Assembly: GCA_944321645.1 (NCBI GenBank)
Contig: CALUMB010000018.1
Location: 1 to 38,810, forward strand
DNA length: 38,810 nucleotides
Source of the DNA: an uncultured Prevotella sp.
GTDB taxonomy: Bacteria; Bacteroidota; Bacteroidia; Bacteroidales; Bacteroidaceae
Reading direction: 5' to 3'
Shown: positions 17,422 through 26,246 of the stretch, piece by piece
How the letters are laid out: every line of letters starts with the position of its first letter
Position numbering within the stretch: position 1 is the stretch's first letter
Program-made: the position numbers and the translations under genes
Notes under the pieces: model-generated
The model's database searches: none
The model's input: the letters and a program-made list of their open reading frames with translations, nothing else
Told to the model about the DNA's origin: nothing

Positions 17422-17429
17422 CAAAAGTA
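17422..17429 (-). promoter_or_regulatory. -7 promoter element for rmuC-PPTase-dinB
   Basis: On the reverse strand this is TACTTTTG, an exact TAnnTTTG match, giving a leader of about 85 bases before ATG 17331. No -33 box at the usual distance. Confidence 0.55.
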
Positions 17430-17477
17430 CAAATTCCTGGGTGAAAAGCCCGTGGTGTACTCAAAGTTTTTTGCTGT

Positions 17478-18989
17478 TTACAAGTTGCTGTCGGCTATCT
17501 GCGTGCGCGGCCAGTTTATAAGATACAGTTTTTGGGTTGCGCGGGTGAAGGCCGTGTATAGCCAATGGATGTAGTCTGGCGTGAGCATATCGTCGGTCAT
17601 GTATCCTTGGTCGATGTAGACGTGTTCCCACTGCCCGCCCTGGGCTTTGTGACAGGTCACGGCGTAAGCGTGCTTAATTTGCAGCGCGTTGTAGTGCTTG
17701 TCCAACTTCATCCGTTTCAACCTATTGGCTTTGAGTGGAATGTCGGCATAGTCTTCCATTACAGCATTGAATAACTGTTCGTTTTGATCGCGGGTCAATG
17801 CCGGGGCATCGCTGGTTAAGGTGTCGAGCAATGCGGTGACAGTCAGCTCGTAGTCGTCATAGTCTGGCAACGTGAGTGTTATGTCGGCAAAGCGGAACCC
17901 GTATAACTGGCGGACGTTTCTTACCCGCCTTACCATAGCTCTGTCTCCGTTGGCGATAAACGAAGGTGCCATACTTAGTTCCTCTTGTGCGTCTTGGCTG
18001 TCGCCATTGCCTTCGCTCATAACCTTAACTTCGAGTCCGGCAGCCTTGCGTTCCTGCTCCATCCAATAGTAGTTGTTTTTCACGACCATGAGCATATCGC
18101 CGGAACAAAGCTCCTCTTCGCGTCCGAGCACCATGCCCCTTATCCCACGGTTGTAAATGTTGGCTCGCTTATTGCTCCGCGTTATCACGATTGTTTCGTC
18201 TATTCCGGCCATGCTGTAGCTTGAGGCCAGGGTCTCAATAAGCTCGTCACCTGGCACTATGGCTATATCGGCAAACCCCTTGAAACTAATCTTGGGCAGG
18301 CCGGTCTGCTCGTCATGGCTTATCATACGGCGAATCATGGTAGCGTTGGAGAGTATGCCGGAACCTGCGCCTTGCCTCACCACCTCGTCAAGGTCGGCCT
18401 CGTATACGTCCAATGAATAAGCTCTTAAAACGTCGGCACACAATGCTGGACTTTCTTCTTCGCCCACAGGCGGCAATTGTGCGCGGTCGCCCACCATTAG
18501 CAGCCTGCAATTCCGTCCACTGTAGACATACTCCACAAGGTCGTCGAGTAGGTGGCCGCTGCCGAACGTGGCATCGGCTCCACCTATGTTGGCGACCATC
18601 GACGCCTCGTCTACAATGAAAAGTGTGTCGGAGTGAAGGTTATTGTTTAGTCTAAAGCCCGTCATGTCAGGCGAAAGGGTTTTCTGGCGGTAAATGCGGC
18701 GGTGAATAGTATATGCCGGGTGGCCGGAGTTCAAGGCAAACACCTTTGCGGCCCTGCCGGTAGGAGCAATCAGTGACATACGCCATCCAAGCGAAGCCAT
18801 GGTGCGCACAATGGCCGAGGCTACCGTAGTCTTGCCGGTACCGGCCGAACCGCGCATTATCATTGCAGTGCGGTCACGACGGTCAGCCATAAAGCGGCAA
18901 AACGTTTCTATGGCGTGTTGCTGGTCTTTTGTCGGTGTGTGGGCTACTTCAGCCGCAATCCTCCGTTTTAATTCATCTGCCAACATCAT
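17478..18989 (-). CDS. RecD-like ATP-dependent DNA helicase
   Basis: A superfamily 1 helicase of the RecD/AAA_30 type, 503 residues from ATG 18989. Walker A GSAGTGKT is at 47-54, motif Ia LIAPTGRAAKV at 73-83, Walker B LFIVDEASM at 123-131, and the MVGDRAQLPPVG motif III follows. The UvrD_C_2-like C terminus contains KHAYAVTCHKAQGGQWEHVYID and ends with the arginine-finger region YTAFTRATQKLYLI. It lacks RecD's N-terminal partner domain and no recB or recC lies nearby, so it probably acts as a standalone helicase. The promoter at 19007-19014 excludes the upstream in-frame ATG at 19061. Confidence 0.9.
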   Translation of the reverse strand: MMLADELKRRIAAEVAHTPTKDQQHAIETFCRFMADRRDRTAMIMRGSAGTGKTTVASAIVRTMASLGWRMSLIAPTGRAAKVFALNSGHPAYTIHRRIYRQKTLSPDMTGFRLNNNLHSDTLFIVDEASMVANIGGADATFGSGHLLDDLVEYVYSGRNCRLLMVGDRAQLPPVGEEESPALCADVLRAYSLDVYEADLDEVVRQGAGSGILSNATMIRRMISHDEQTGLPKISFKGFADIAIVPGDELIETLASSYSMAGIDETIVITRSNKRANIYNRGIRGMVLGREEELCSGDMLMVVKNNYYWMEQERKAAGLEVKVMSEGNGDSQDAQEELSMAPSFIANGDRAMVRRVRNVRQLYGFRFADITLTLPDYDDYELTVTALLDTLTSDAPALTRDQNEQLFNAVMEDYADIPLKANRLKRMKLDKHYNALQIKHAYAVTCHKAQGGQWEHVYIDQGYMTDDMLTPDYIHWLYTAFTRATQKLYLINWPRTQIADSNL

Positions 18990-19006
18990 CTTTTTGTTCT
19001 TAAATG

Positions 19007-19014
19007 CAAATGTA
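19007..19014 (-). promoter_or_regulatory. -7 promoter element for the RecD-like helicase
   Basis: Reverse-strand TACATTTG matches TAnnTTTG and places the transcription start near 19000, leaving a leader of about 10-15 bases before ATG 18989 or 18986. Confidence 0.6.
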
Positions 19015-19119
19015 CTAAAAATCCACCAAATTGCCGCCACTAAGTTGAAATAGATTCGCAATATCTTCCCTTATTCCATTGACATTGCACATAACGGCAG
19101 TGCCTAAATACAAAAGACA

Positions 19120-19157
19120 GGCTGCGGCACACGCCCTGATGGGAAAGTGCCGCAGCC
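19120..19157 (-). terminator. Hairpin terminator at the end of the arabinose operon
   Basis: A perfect 11-base-pair stem, GGCTGCGGCAC with GTGCCGCAGCC, around a 16-base loop. On the reverse strand it is followed by CTGTCTTTTG, a short U-tract. It lies about 90 bases after the rpiB stop and before the helicase promoter. Confidence 0.75.
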
Positions 19158-19244
19158 CGATAAAGTCTGTTTCATTCTGTTTGGTGCTGCCGGTAGCCGT
19201 CTTTTAGGCAACTGCCAGCCCGAACTGATTCCTACAAAGTGCGC

Positions 19245-19685
19245 TTAATGGAGTGGAATCTTTTCCACACGGTTTTTATGGCGGCCGCCTTCAAAATCGG
19301 TGGAGAAAAATTCATCCATAATTTGCCTTGCCGTGTCGTTGTCGATAAAACGCCCCGGCATTACGAGCACGTTTGCGTCGTTGTGCTGCCTGATGAGGTG
19401 TGCAACTTCAGGAATCCAGCACAGCCCGGCGCGTATTGCCTGGTGCTTGTTTAGCGTCATGCTGATGCCTTCGCCGCTGCCGCAGATAGCAATGCCTGGA
19501 TATACCTCGCCCGACTCGATGCCTCGCGCAAGGGCGTGGCCGAAGTCTGGGTAATCGCAGCTCTCGGTGGAGTATGTGCCGTAGTCCTTGTATGGGTAGC
19601 CGTGAGCTTTACAATAGTCTATGACATATTGCTTGAGCGCAAAGCCGGCATGATCGGATGCAAGTCCGATAGTTTTTATCTCCAT
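19245..19685 (-). CDS. rpiB: Ribose-5-phosphate isomerase B
   Basis: Interconverts ribose-5-phosphate and ribulose-5-phosphate in the cytoplasm. The 146-residue protein shows the RpiB/LacAB fold signatures IGLASDHAGFALKQ (Asp11, His12), YPDFG, AICGSGEGIS with the catalytic Cys68, GLCWIPEVAHLIRQHNDANVL and a conserved MPGRFID segment. It is the last gene of the arabinose operon, 9 bases after transketolase. Both supply the non-oxidative pentose phosphate steps that absorb xylulose-5-phosphate made from arabinose. A hairpin at 19120-19157 follows. Confidence 0.95.
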   Translation of the reverse strand: MEIKTIGLASDHAGFALKQYVIDYCKAHGYPYKDYGTYSTESCDYPDFGHALARGIESGEVYPGIAICGSGEGISMTLNKHQAIRAGLCWIPEVAHLIRQHNDANVLVMPGRFIDNDTARQIMDEFFSTDFEGGRHKNRVEKIPLH

Positions 19686-19694
19686 CGTTTCAGA

Positions 19695-21713
19695 TTATTC
19701 GGCAAGGAAAGCCTTCACCTGGTTGTAAACGTTCTCGGCAGTATAGCCAAGTTTCTCGTCAAGCACCTTGTAGGGGGCAGAGAAGCCAAAGCTCGGCATA
19801 CCATAAACGCGGCTGTTGGCACCGGCAAGGCCTTCAAGCGTTACGGCGAGACCAGCGGTCATTCCAAACACCTTGGCACCCTTAGGCAACACGCTCTCTT
19901 GGTATTCCTTGCTCTGGCTGCGGAAGAGACCTTCGCTCGGAGCGCTGACGATGCGCACTTTTATGCCGTCCTTGCGCAACAGCTCGGCTCCAGCCACAAG
20001 CGTGGACACCTCGGAACCATTGGCAAGAAGTATGAGGTCGTAGTCTTCGTCAGAACCGGCGACAATGTATGCGCCTTTGCGTGCGTTTTCGTAATCGTTG
20101 CCTGTCGGCAGCTTTGCTATGTTCTGACGGGAAAGTATCAAGGCTGTCGGGGTCTCGGTGTTTTCCATTGCCATTGCCCAGCAAACGGTTGTCTCGTCTG
20201 CATCGGCCGGGCGGAACACTCGCACGCTGTCCTTGCCGTGGTGGTTCTTAAGCTTCTCCATGAGGCGAATCTGGGCTTCCTGTTCCACAGGCTCGTGGGT
20301 GGGGCCGTCTTCGCCAACGCGGAATGCGTCGTGTGTCCATATGAACTTGATTGGAACTTCCATCAAGGCTGCCATGCGCACGGCGGGCTTCATGTAGTCG
20401 GAGAATACGAAGAATGTGCCGCAAGCGGGAATCACGCCGCCATGGAGATACATACCGATGCACATGCAAGCCATTGTCAGCTCGGAAACGCCGGCCTGGA
20501 AGAATGCCCCGCTGAAGTCGTCGGCCTGGAGGGCATGGGTTTTCTTGAGGAAGCCGTCGGTCTTGTCGGAGTTTGACAAGTCGGCCGAAGCGCAAATCAT
20601 GTTGGGAACTTGTTCTGCCAATACACCGAGACAGGCTGCACTGGCTGCGCGTGTTGCGCTGCCTTCTTTCTGCACCACTGCGCTCCAATCCACCTTGGGA
20701 GCGTTGCCGCTGAACCATTCCTTCAAAAGCGCGGCCTTTTCGGGGTTTGCCTTGGCCCATTCTGCCTCTTTGGCGTGGCGTCCGGCAACGATCTGCTTCA
20801 GTTCCTCGCGCCTGTCGACATAGAGTTTGGCCACCTCGGGGAAGATAACGAACGGATCGTCGGGGTTGCCGCCAAGGTTGTTTATGGTGTTTACGTAGGC
20901 ATCGCCTCCAAGCGGGGCACCATGGGTGGCGATGTTATGCTCGTAGCTGGTGCCGTCGGCCTTGAGGGAGCCTTTGCCCATCACGGTCTTACCGATGATG
21001 AGGGTGGGGTGTCCGTTCTCTTCTTGTGCGGCTGTGAGTGCTTCACGTATCTGGTCGGGGTCGTTGCCGTCGATTGTGATAACGTTCCAGCCCCACGCCT
21101 TATACTTTGCCTCGGTGTCTTCCTTCATCACCACGCTGCACTCCGTAGAAAGCTGGATGTCGTTGGAGTCGTAGAACATGATGAGATTATCAAGCCCCAA
21201 GATGCCGGCGATACGGCCCGTAGCCTGCGATATTTCTTCCTCAACGCCACCATCGGAAATGTAGGCATAGATTTTGTGGCTCATAACTTCCTTGCCAAGG
21301 CGTGCTTGGAGGAACTTCTCGGCAACGGCTGCACCTGCGGCGAAGGTGTGGCCTTGGCCAAGCGGACCGGAAGTGTTCTCGATACCGCGGTCTATGTCGC
21401 GCTCCGGATGGCCCGGGGTGGGGGAACCCCACTGGCGGAACTCCTTTAGTTCGTCGAGAGTGAACTTGCCCTGCAACGCCAATGCGGAATACAGCATGGG
21501 CGACATATGGCCAGGGTCGAGGAAGAACCTGTCGCGGCCTTCCCACGACGGATTCTCTGGGTCGTAGACCAAGAACTCTGAGAACAGCACATTTATGAAA
21601 TCAGCACCGCCCATGGCGCCTCCGGGATGGCCGGACTTGGCCTTCTCCACCATTGAGGCAGCTAAGATGCGGATGTTGTCCGCAGCTTTGTTCATTAGTT
21701 TTTTGTCGTTCAT
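19695..21713 (-). CDS. tkt: Transketolase
   Basis: A thiamine diphosphate enzyme that moves two-carbon units between xylulose-5-phosphate and aldose phosphates. The full-length 672-residue protein has the N-terminal SGHPGGAMGGADF motif (27-39), a ThDP-binding region around SDGGVEEEISQATGRIAG with the following LIMFYDSNDIQLS, THGAPLGGDAY, and the pyrimidine-domain THDAFRVGEDGPTHEPVEQ. Its place at the end of the arabinose operon, next to rpiB, indicates a copy induced with the pathway. The window does not show whether the genome has another copy. Confidence 0.96.
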   Translation of the reverse strand: MNDKKLMNKAADNIRILAASMVEKAKSGHPGGAMGGADFINVLFSEFLVYDPENPSWEGRDRFFLDPGHMSPMLYSALALQGKFTLDELKEFRQWGSPTPGHPERDIDRGIENTSGPLGQGHTFAAGAAVAEKFLQARLGKEVMSHKIYAYISDGGVEEEISQATGRIAGILGLDNLIMFYDSNDIQLSTECSVVMKEDTEAKYKAWGWNVITIDGNDPDQIREALTAAQEENGHPTLIIGKTVMGKGSLKADGTSYEHNIATHGAPLGGDAYVNTINNLGGNPDDPFVIFPEVAKLYVDRREELKQIVAGRHAKEAEWAKANPEKAALLKEWFSGNAPKVDWSAVVQKEGSATRAASAACLGVLAEQVPNMICASADLSNSDKTDGFLKKTHALQADDFSGAFFQAGVSELTMACMCIGMYLHGGVIPACGTFFVFSDYMKPAVRMAALMEVPIKFIWTHDAFRVGEDGPTHEPVEQEAQIRLMEKLKNHHGKDSVRVFRPADADETTVCWAMAMENTETPTALILSRQNIAKLPTGNDYENARKGAYIVAGSDEDYDLILLANGSEVSTLVAGAELLRKDGIKVRIVSAPSEGLFRSQSKEYQESVLPKGAKVFGMTAGLAVTLEGLAGANSRVYGMPSFGFSAPYKVLDEKLGYTAENVYNQVKAFLAE

Positions 21714-21740
21714 AATTGTTTTGCGTTTGTTGTTTTGTTA

Positions 21741-24605
21741 TTATTTAATGGCTTTGATTCCTTTGTGGGTGGGAATGGTGCGCTTTATTTTGCCATTGGC
21801 ATCAAACTCCATCTTATCTATGCACACCTCGCGATGATAGCCGGGGCCTTTAGCCTTTGGCAGGTAATTTTTGTTTATACGGTGGTAAACGAAATACCAT
21901 TCGTCTTTGCCGGGAATCTGAAGCACACTGTTGTGGGCCGGGCCGTATATCTCCTCGTCAGGCTCTTGGATGAGAATGACGGGGTCTTCTGCCACTTCAA
22001 TCGGCCCGAGGGGCGACTTGCTCGTTCCATATGCTACGTGGTAGTTGGGCGAGCCGGTGTCGTCTACACTCCACAGAAAGTAGTAGAGTCCGTTGCGCTT
22101 GAACACGTATGGTGCCTCGCGGTATTTGTAATCCTTGAGACTGCCGCCACGTGGGGTCATGAGCTTTATTGTGGATGTGTCGATGCTTGTCATGTCGGCG
22201 TTGAGCTTTGCGCCGGCCATGTAGCCATTGCCCCAATAGAGATAGTCTTCGCCCGTGTCAGGATTGTGAAACACATCAACGTCTATCTGCTGACCATTCC
22301 TAAGACCGGCCGGCCGCTTGTTTACGAACGGGTAGCCGAGGTCGACAAACGGACCAGTAGGCGAGTCTGCCACAGCCACACCTATGGCCTTGGCCTTGCC
22401 AGCATTTGCGCTGTAATAGAAGAAATATTTATAGTCGTTGCCTATCTTCTTCTCGATTATAGCAGGCGCCCATGCGTTGCCGCTTGCCCACTTCGTGTCT
22501 TTGCAGACATCGAGGATTATCCCTTCGTCGCGCCAGTCGGTAAGGTTGTCGGAAGAATAGCACGTGAAGTACCATCCTCCCCAACCTGGGAATCCGTCGG
22601 TGGTGGAGTAGATGTAATAGCGTCCGGTCTTTTCAGAATATAGAATCTCCGGGTCAGCGTGGAATCCTGGGAGGATTGGATTGCCGCTCCACTCCTTGAA
22701 CCTGACACCTTCGGTGGACGGATTTATTTTCTTTATCGTCCCGTCCGGGTTGTACTCCATTTCCTCGGCAACAACCGAACGGCTGTAGCTCGTGCCTTGG
22801 GGTAGCCCGCCATTGTGGGAGAAGAATATCCACTTATCCCTGAATTTAACGATTGCGGGGTGGGTGGTATTGCTGTTGCCTGCTATCTCCGAGATGATAC
22901 CTTTGGTTTCGTATGGGCCTGTCGCTTTGTCTGCCATGGCGTAAGCAATCTTCTCCGGCCATTCGGAGGCGTAAGTAAGATAGTATTTGCCGTTGTACTT
23001 GTGAACCCATGGAGCCTCGGTGAACGGATGCGAGCTGTCGATGTCCACCTGCTGGACTTCGCCGTCAAGCTCAATCATGTTTTCCTTTAACTTCACGTAA
23101 TAGCACTCTTCGTTTCCCCAAAAGAGATAAGCCTGGCCGTCGTCGTCAATAAAGGCGGCGGGATCTATGCAAGCCCAGCTGTGCTTGGAGGCAAAACAGT
23201 CTTTTTTAGTCAGTATGGGATGGCCGACGGCATCTGTGTAAGGCCCTTCTGGGCGGTCGGCCACAGCCACGCCTATGCCGCCGGAGTTGGTGCTGACATA
23301 CCAATAAAACTTGCCGTTGCGCTCAATCACGTGTCCTGCGTAGGCTGGCAGCTTCTTTGCCCAGCTGAAATCGGTAGGGCGCAGTGCCACTGGATATTCC
23401 GTCCAATGTATAAGGTCGGTGGTGGAGTACACGAGCCAGTTTTTCATGTTGTAGCGGTTTTGCCCGCCTGCAAAGTCTTCGCCTGTGAAAAGCCACAATG
23501 TGTCGTTGTAAACGAGTGCGGCGGGATCGGCCGTATACTTGTGGCGGAAGATTGGATTGCCGTTGGTTGTCAGCTCATGCTTCAGGACATAGCCCCATTT
23601 GTCTTGAAGGCGGTTAAGCTCGTCGCGCGTTACTGACACCACAGAACCATGGCGCGGATGGAAATCTTTCCTGAACGACTGTGGCTTTGCGGAGAAAGTC
23701 TTTAGGTCTTTGGATGTTTGGTATTCGTACCTCCCGCTTGAGTAGAGGTCGTACATAAGCACATATTCGTCGCTGTTGTTAAGCTTGAACACGCTTGAGC
23801 CTTCGACGTGGGTTCTTGTTCCGGCGTAGACATCGAGGTACTTGAAATCTTCCTTCCATTTCCCGGTGAGGCTTCTCGACGTGGCTTGCTGTATGCCATT
23901 CTTTATTTCCTTGCCGTTGGCATCCTTTGTGTTGCCTTTATAGAACATATGGTAAACGCCATCTTTATAGACAATGTCGTTGTCTATGCAGCCGTATTTT
24001 GCCGAGAATAGCACTTTCGGTTCGCTTTCAAACGCCGTAAAGTCTTTGTTTGCGTAGGCATAGTACGTTATCAGGGTTTTGCGGTCATCACGCTGCAAAG
24101 TGAAATATATCATATACTTCTTTGCCTTCTTGTCGTAGATGGTCTGTGGTGCCCAAACCCAATAAGCGTCGCCGAAGTTTTCGGGGTAATCCTTTGACAA
24201 GTTAATCTTGGAGTGAGTCCAATTTATCAGGTCAGAAGACTTCATCAACACAATTCCGGGATTCTCTTTCCATCCGAACTTACTCGTGTTCATGTCTGTG
24301 GCCACGATGAAGAATGTCTTTCCGTCTTCGCTCCTCAATATGTGTGGGTCTCTTATGCCGCCAGACTCGCTAATCGAGTCTGACGAGACTATCGCCCGGT
24401 TGCCGTTGAGGGCATACCAGTTTTTAGCGTCTTCGCTTATTGCAAAGCGCAAGTGTTCTTGTTTCGTCTTGTCTCCGGAGCCTTCAAAGTAAGCGAACAA
24501 ATAGCCGGAAAACTTATTTTCGGCGTTTTGGCTTTTGCGGGCTTGGCTTGGGTTGAAGGCCACTGCGGCGAGACAGGCGGCCATGATTATCGCTTTAGCA
24601 TTCAT
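21741..24605 (-). CDS. Exported protein with three GH43 glycosidase domains
   Basis: A 954-residue secreted or periplasmic glycoside hydrolase with three tandem GH43-like five-bladed propellers. A signal peptide (MNAKAIIMAACLAAVAFNPSQA) precedes them. Domain 1 (about 28-330) has a base candidate Asp86 in GGIRDPHIL, IDNDIV at 207-212 and acid candidate Glu268 in HVEGSSV. Domain 2 (about 345-640) has Asp360 in KYTADPAAL, Asp481 in CIDPAAF and Glu530 in FTEAPWV. Domain 3 (about 642-954) has Asp651 in FHADPEIL, Asp775/777 in QQIDVDVF and Glu830 in REAPYVF. So each domain keeps a plausible triad. GH43 enzymes act on arabinosyl or xylosyl linkages; the operon favours arabinofuranoside substrates. 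Individual specificities are unknown. Confidence 0.88.
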   Translation of the reverse strand: MNAKAIIMAACLAAVAFNPSQARKSQNAENKFSGYLFAYFEGSGDKTKQEHLRFAISEDAKNWYALNGNRAIVSSDSISESGGIRDPHILRSEDGKTFFIVATDMNTSKFGWKENPGIVLMKSSDLINWTHSKINLSKDYPENFGDAYWVWAPQTIYDKKAKKYMIYFTLQRDDRKTLITYYAYANKDFTAFESEPKVLFSAKYGCIDNDIVYKDGVYHMFYKGNTKDANGKEIKNGIQQATSRSLTGKWKEDFKYLDVYAGTRTHVEGSSVFKLNNSDEYVLMYDLYSSGRYEYQTSKDLKTFSAKPQSFRKDFHPRHGSVVSVTRDELNRLQDKWGYVLKHELTTNGNPIFRHKYTADPAALVYNDTLWLFTGEDFAGGQNRYNMKNWLVYSTTDLIHWTEYPVALRPTDFSWAKKLPAYAGHVIERNGKFYWYVSTNSGGIGVAVADRPEGPYTDAVGHPILTKKDCFASKHSWACIDPAAFIDDDGQAYLFWGNEECYYVKLKENMIELDGEVQQVDIDSSHPFTEAPWVHKYNGKYYLTYASEWPEKIAYAMADKATGPYETKGIISEIAGNSNTTHPAIVKFRDKWIFFSHNGGLPQGTSYSRSVVAEEMEYNPDGTIKKINPSTEGVRFKEWSGNPILPGFHADPEILYSEKTGRYYIYSTTDGFPGWGGWYFTCYSSDNLTDWRDEGIILDVCKDTKWASGNAWAPAIIEKKIGNDYKYFFYYSANAGKAKAIGVAVADSPTGPFVDLGYPFVNKRPAGLRNGQQIDVDVFHNPDTGEDYLYWGNGYMAGAKLNADMTSIDTSTIKLMTPRGGSLKDYKYREAPYVFKRNGLYYFLWSVDDTGSPNYHVAYGTSKSPLGPIEVAEDPVILIQEPDEEIYGPAHNSVLQIPGKDEWYFVYHRINKNYLPKAKGPGYHREVCIDKMEFDANGKIKRTIPTHKGIKAIK

Positions 24606-24650
24606 GTCTTAGCTGTTAAATTGATTTTAATGGTTAAGTTGTGAATGAAG

Positions 24651-26222
24651 CTACTTTATATTCAAGACAACAATAGACTTTGAAGGAACTTTCATGTTAA
24701 GCACATTGCCTTTGATTTTTGCCGAGGTGAACTCCTTCGGGGCAACGGCATCTGGATTCTCGAAGTCGTTGTACGCATCGATGGCATTGCAGCTAAGAAT
24801 CGTTCCGGCCACAGTCTTAGGTTGCAGGCCGTCGAGCGTAAGGCTAATTTCCTGCTCGTCGTCCAAGCAAACATTTGCCAACGATATTATTACGCTCCCA
24901 TCTTTGCCGCGTGCGGCAGACGCACTGACCAAGGGAACTTTGCGCCCGTCTTTTGCATGGGAATCGCCACGCACCTGCACACTGTCGCACAGGGTTTCCA
25001 CTGGCAGATATGTGGCATCCATGAAGCCCTTGTACATCTTGAACACATGGTAAGTTGGCGTGAGAACCATGTGACCTGTGCCGATGGTATCGGTCAGAAT
25101 CATCGATTGGAGCACATTTACCACCTGTGCGATATTGGCCATACGGACACGGTCAGTGTGCCTGTGGAATACATTCAGCGTAAGCGCGGCCACAAAAGCG
25201 TCACGCATTGAGTTTTGCTGATATAGGTGGCCTTTTATCGTTCCTGGCTCTTCATCCCACCATGTTCCCCATTCGTCAACGATGAGTCCGATGCGTTTTT
25301 TCGGGTCTTTGCCGTCCATGATTTTTGAATGCCGTTTAATGACATCCTCTATCTCAAGGCATTTGCCTACAGTCCAATAGTAGTCGTCATTGGTAAACTT
25401 TGTGGCAGAGCCTTTGCTTCCCGTCCAACCGCTCACTGTATAGTAGTGAAGCGAAAGTCCGTCCATGCGGTTGCCCACATTGTTCATCAACACTTTTGTC
25501 CAATTGTAGTCGTAATCGCTCGCTCCGCTGGCTATCTTGTAGAGCCTGTTGCCATCGTAGTTGCGGCAGTAGACGGAATAACGCCTGTACAAGTCGGAAT
25601 AATATTCGGGCCTCATGTTGCCGCCACAGCCCCAACTTTCGTTGCCAACGCCGAGGTATTTCACCTTCCAAGCCTTTTCACGCCCGTTTTTCCGGCGCAG
25701 TTTGGCCATAGGGGTGTCTCCGTCGCTGGTCATGTATTCCACCCACTTTGCAAGTTCTTCGACAGTTCCGCTGCCAACGTTGCCGCTTATGTAAGGCTCA
25801 CAGCCTAACATTTCGCAGAGGTTGAGAAATTCGTGGGTGCCGAACGAGTTGTCTTCTATTGTGCCTCCCCAATTGTTGTTTTGCATTTTGGGGCGCATTT
25901 CCCTCGGACCGATGCCGTCCTGCCAATGATATTCGTCTGCAAAGCAGCCTCCCGGCCAACGAAGCACAGGGATTTGGAGGGCTTTTAGCGCTTCGAGCAC
26001 GTCTTTTCTGTATCCCTCAACATTTGGAATCTTTGAGTCTTCGCCGACCCACAGCCCGCCATAGATACATGAGCCAAGGTGTTCGGCAAACTGCCCGTAA
26101 ATTTCTTTCGGGATAATTTGTTTCCCGTCGTTGGCAGAAATGGTGATTTGGGCTTTCTTGCTGGCAGAAATCGTAAGACTGCCAGCAAGAAATATTCCGC
26201 AAACTAAGAGTTTGTTGGTCAT
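24651..26222 (-). CDS. Alpha-L-arabinofuranosidase, GH51
   Basis: A retaining exo-glycosidase that removes terminal alpha-L-arabinofuranose from arabinan, arabinoxylan or oligosaccharides. The 523-residue protein starts with a signal peptide ([21 protein letters not shown]), placing it in the periplasm or at the surface. GH51 landmarks are [10 protein letters not shown] (41-50), [14 protein letters not shown] (87-100), the acid/base [11 protein letters not shown] with Glu195, and the nucleophile [10 protein letters not shown] with Glu317. The C-terminal beta domain runs to the end. It lies 24 bases after araB and 45 bases before the triple GH43 gene, so hydrolysis and catabolism are coexpressed. 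Confidence 0.95.
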   Translation of the reverse strand: MTNKLLVCGIFLAGSLTISASKKAQITISANDGKQIIPKEIYGQFAEHLGSCIYGGLWVGEDSKIPNVEGYRKDVLEALKALQIPVLRWPGGCFADEYHWQDGIGPREMRPKMQNNNWGGTIEDNSFGTHEFLNLCEMLGCEPYISGNVGSGTVEELAKWVEYMTSDGDTPMAKLRRKNGREKAWKVKYLGVGNESWGCGGNMRPEYYSDLYRRYSVYCRNYDGNRLYKIASGASDYDYNWTKVLMNNVGNRMDGLSLHYYTVSGWTGSKGSATKFTNDDYYWTVGKCLEIEDVIKRHSKIMDGKDPKKRIGLIVDEWGTWWDEEPGTIKGHLYQQNSMRDAFVAALTLNVFHRHTDRVRMANIAQVVNVLQSMILTDTIGTGHMVLTPTYHVFKMYKGFMDATYLPVETLCDSVQVRGDSHAKDGRKVPLVSASAARGKDGSVIISLANVCLDDEQEISLTLDGLQPKTVAGTILSCNAIDAYNDFENPDAVAPKEFTSAKIKGNVLNMKVPSKSIVVLNIK

Positions 26223-26246
26223 TCGCTTAGATGTATAATGTGTTTA

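Noticed and set aside
18990-19061. Longer helicase start at 19061
   Set aside because: It lies upstream of the -7 box at 19007-19014 and adds residues not typical of the family.
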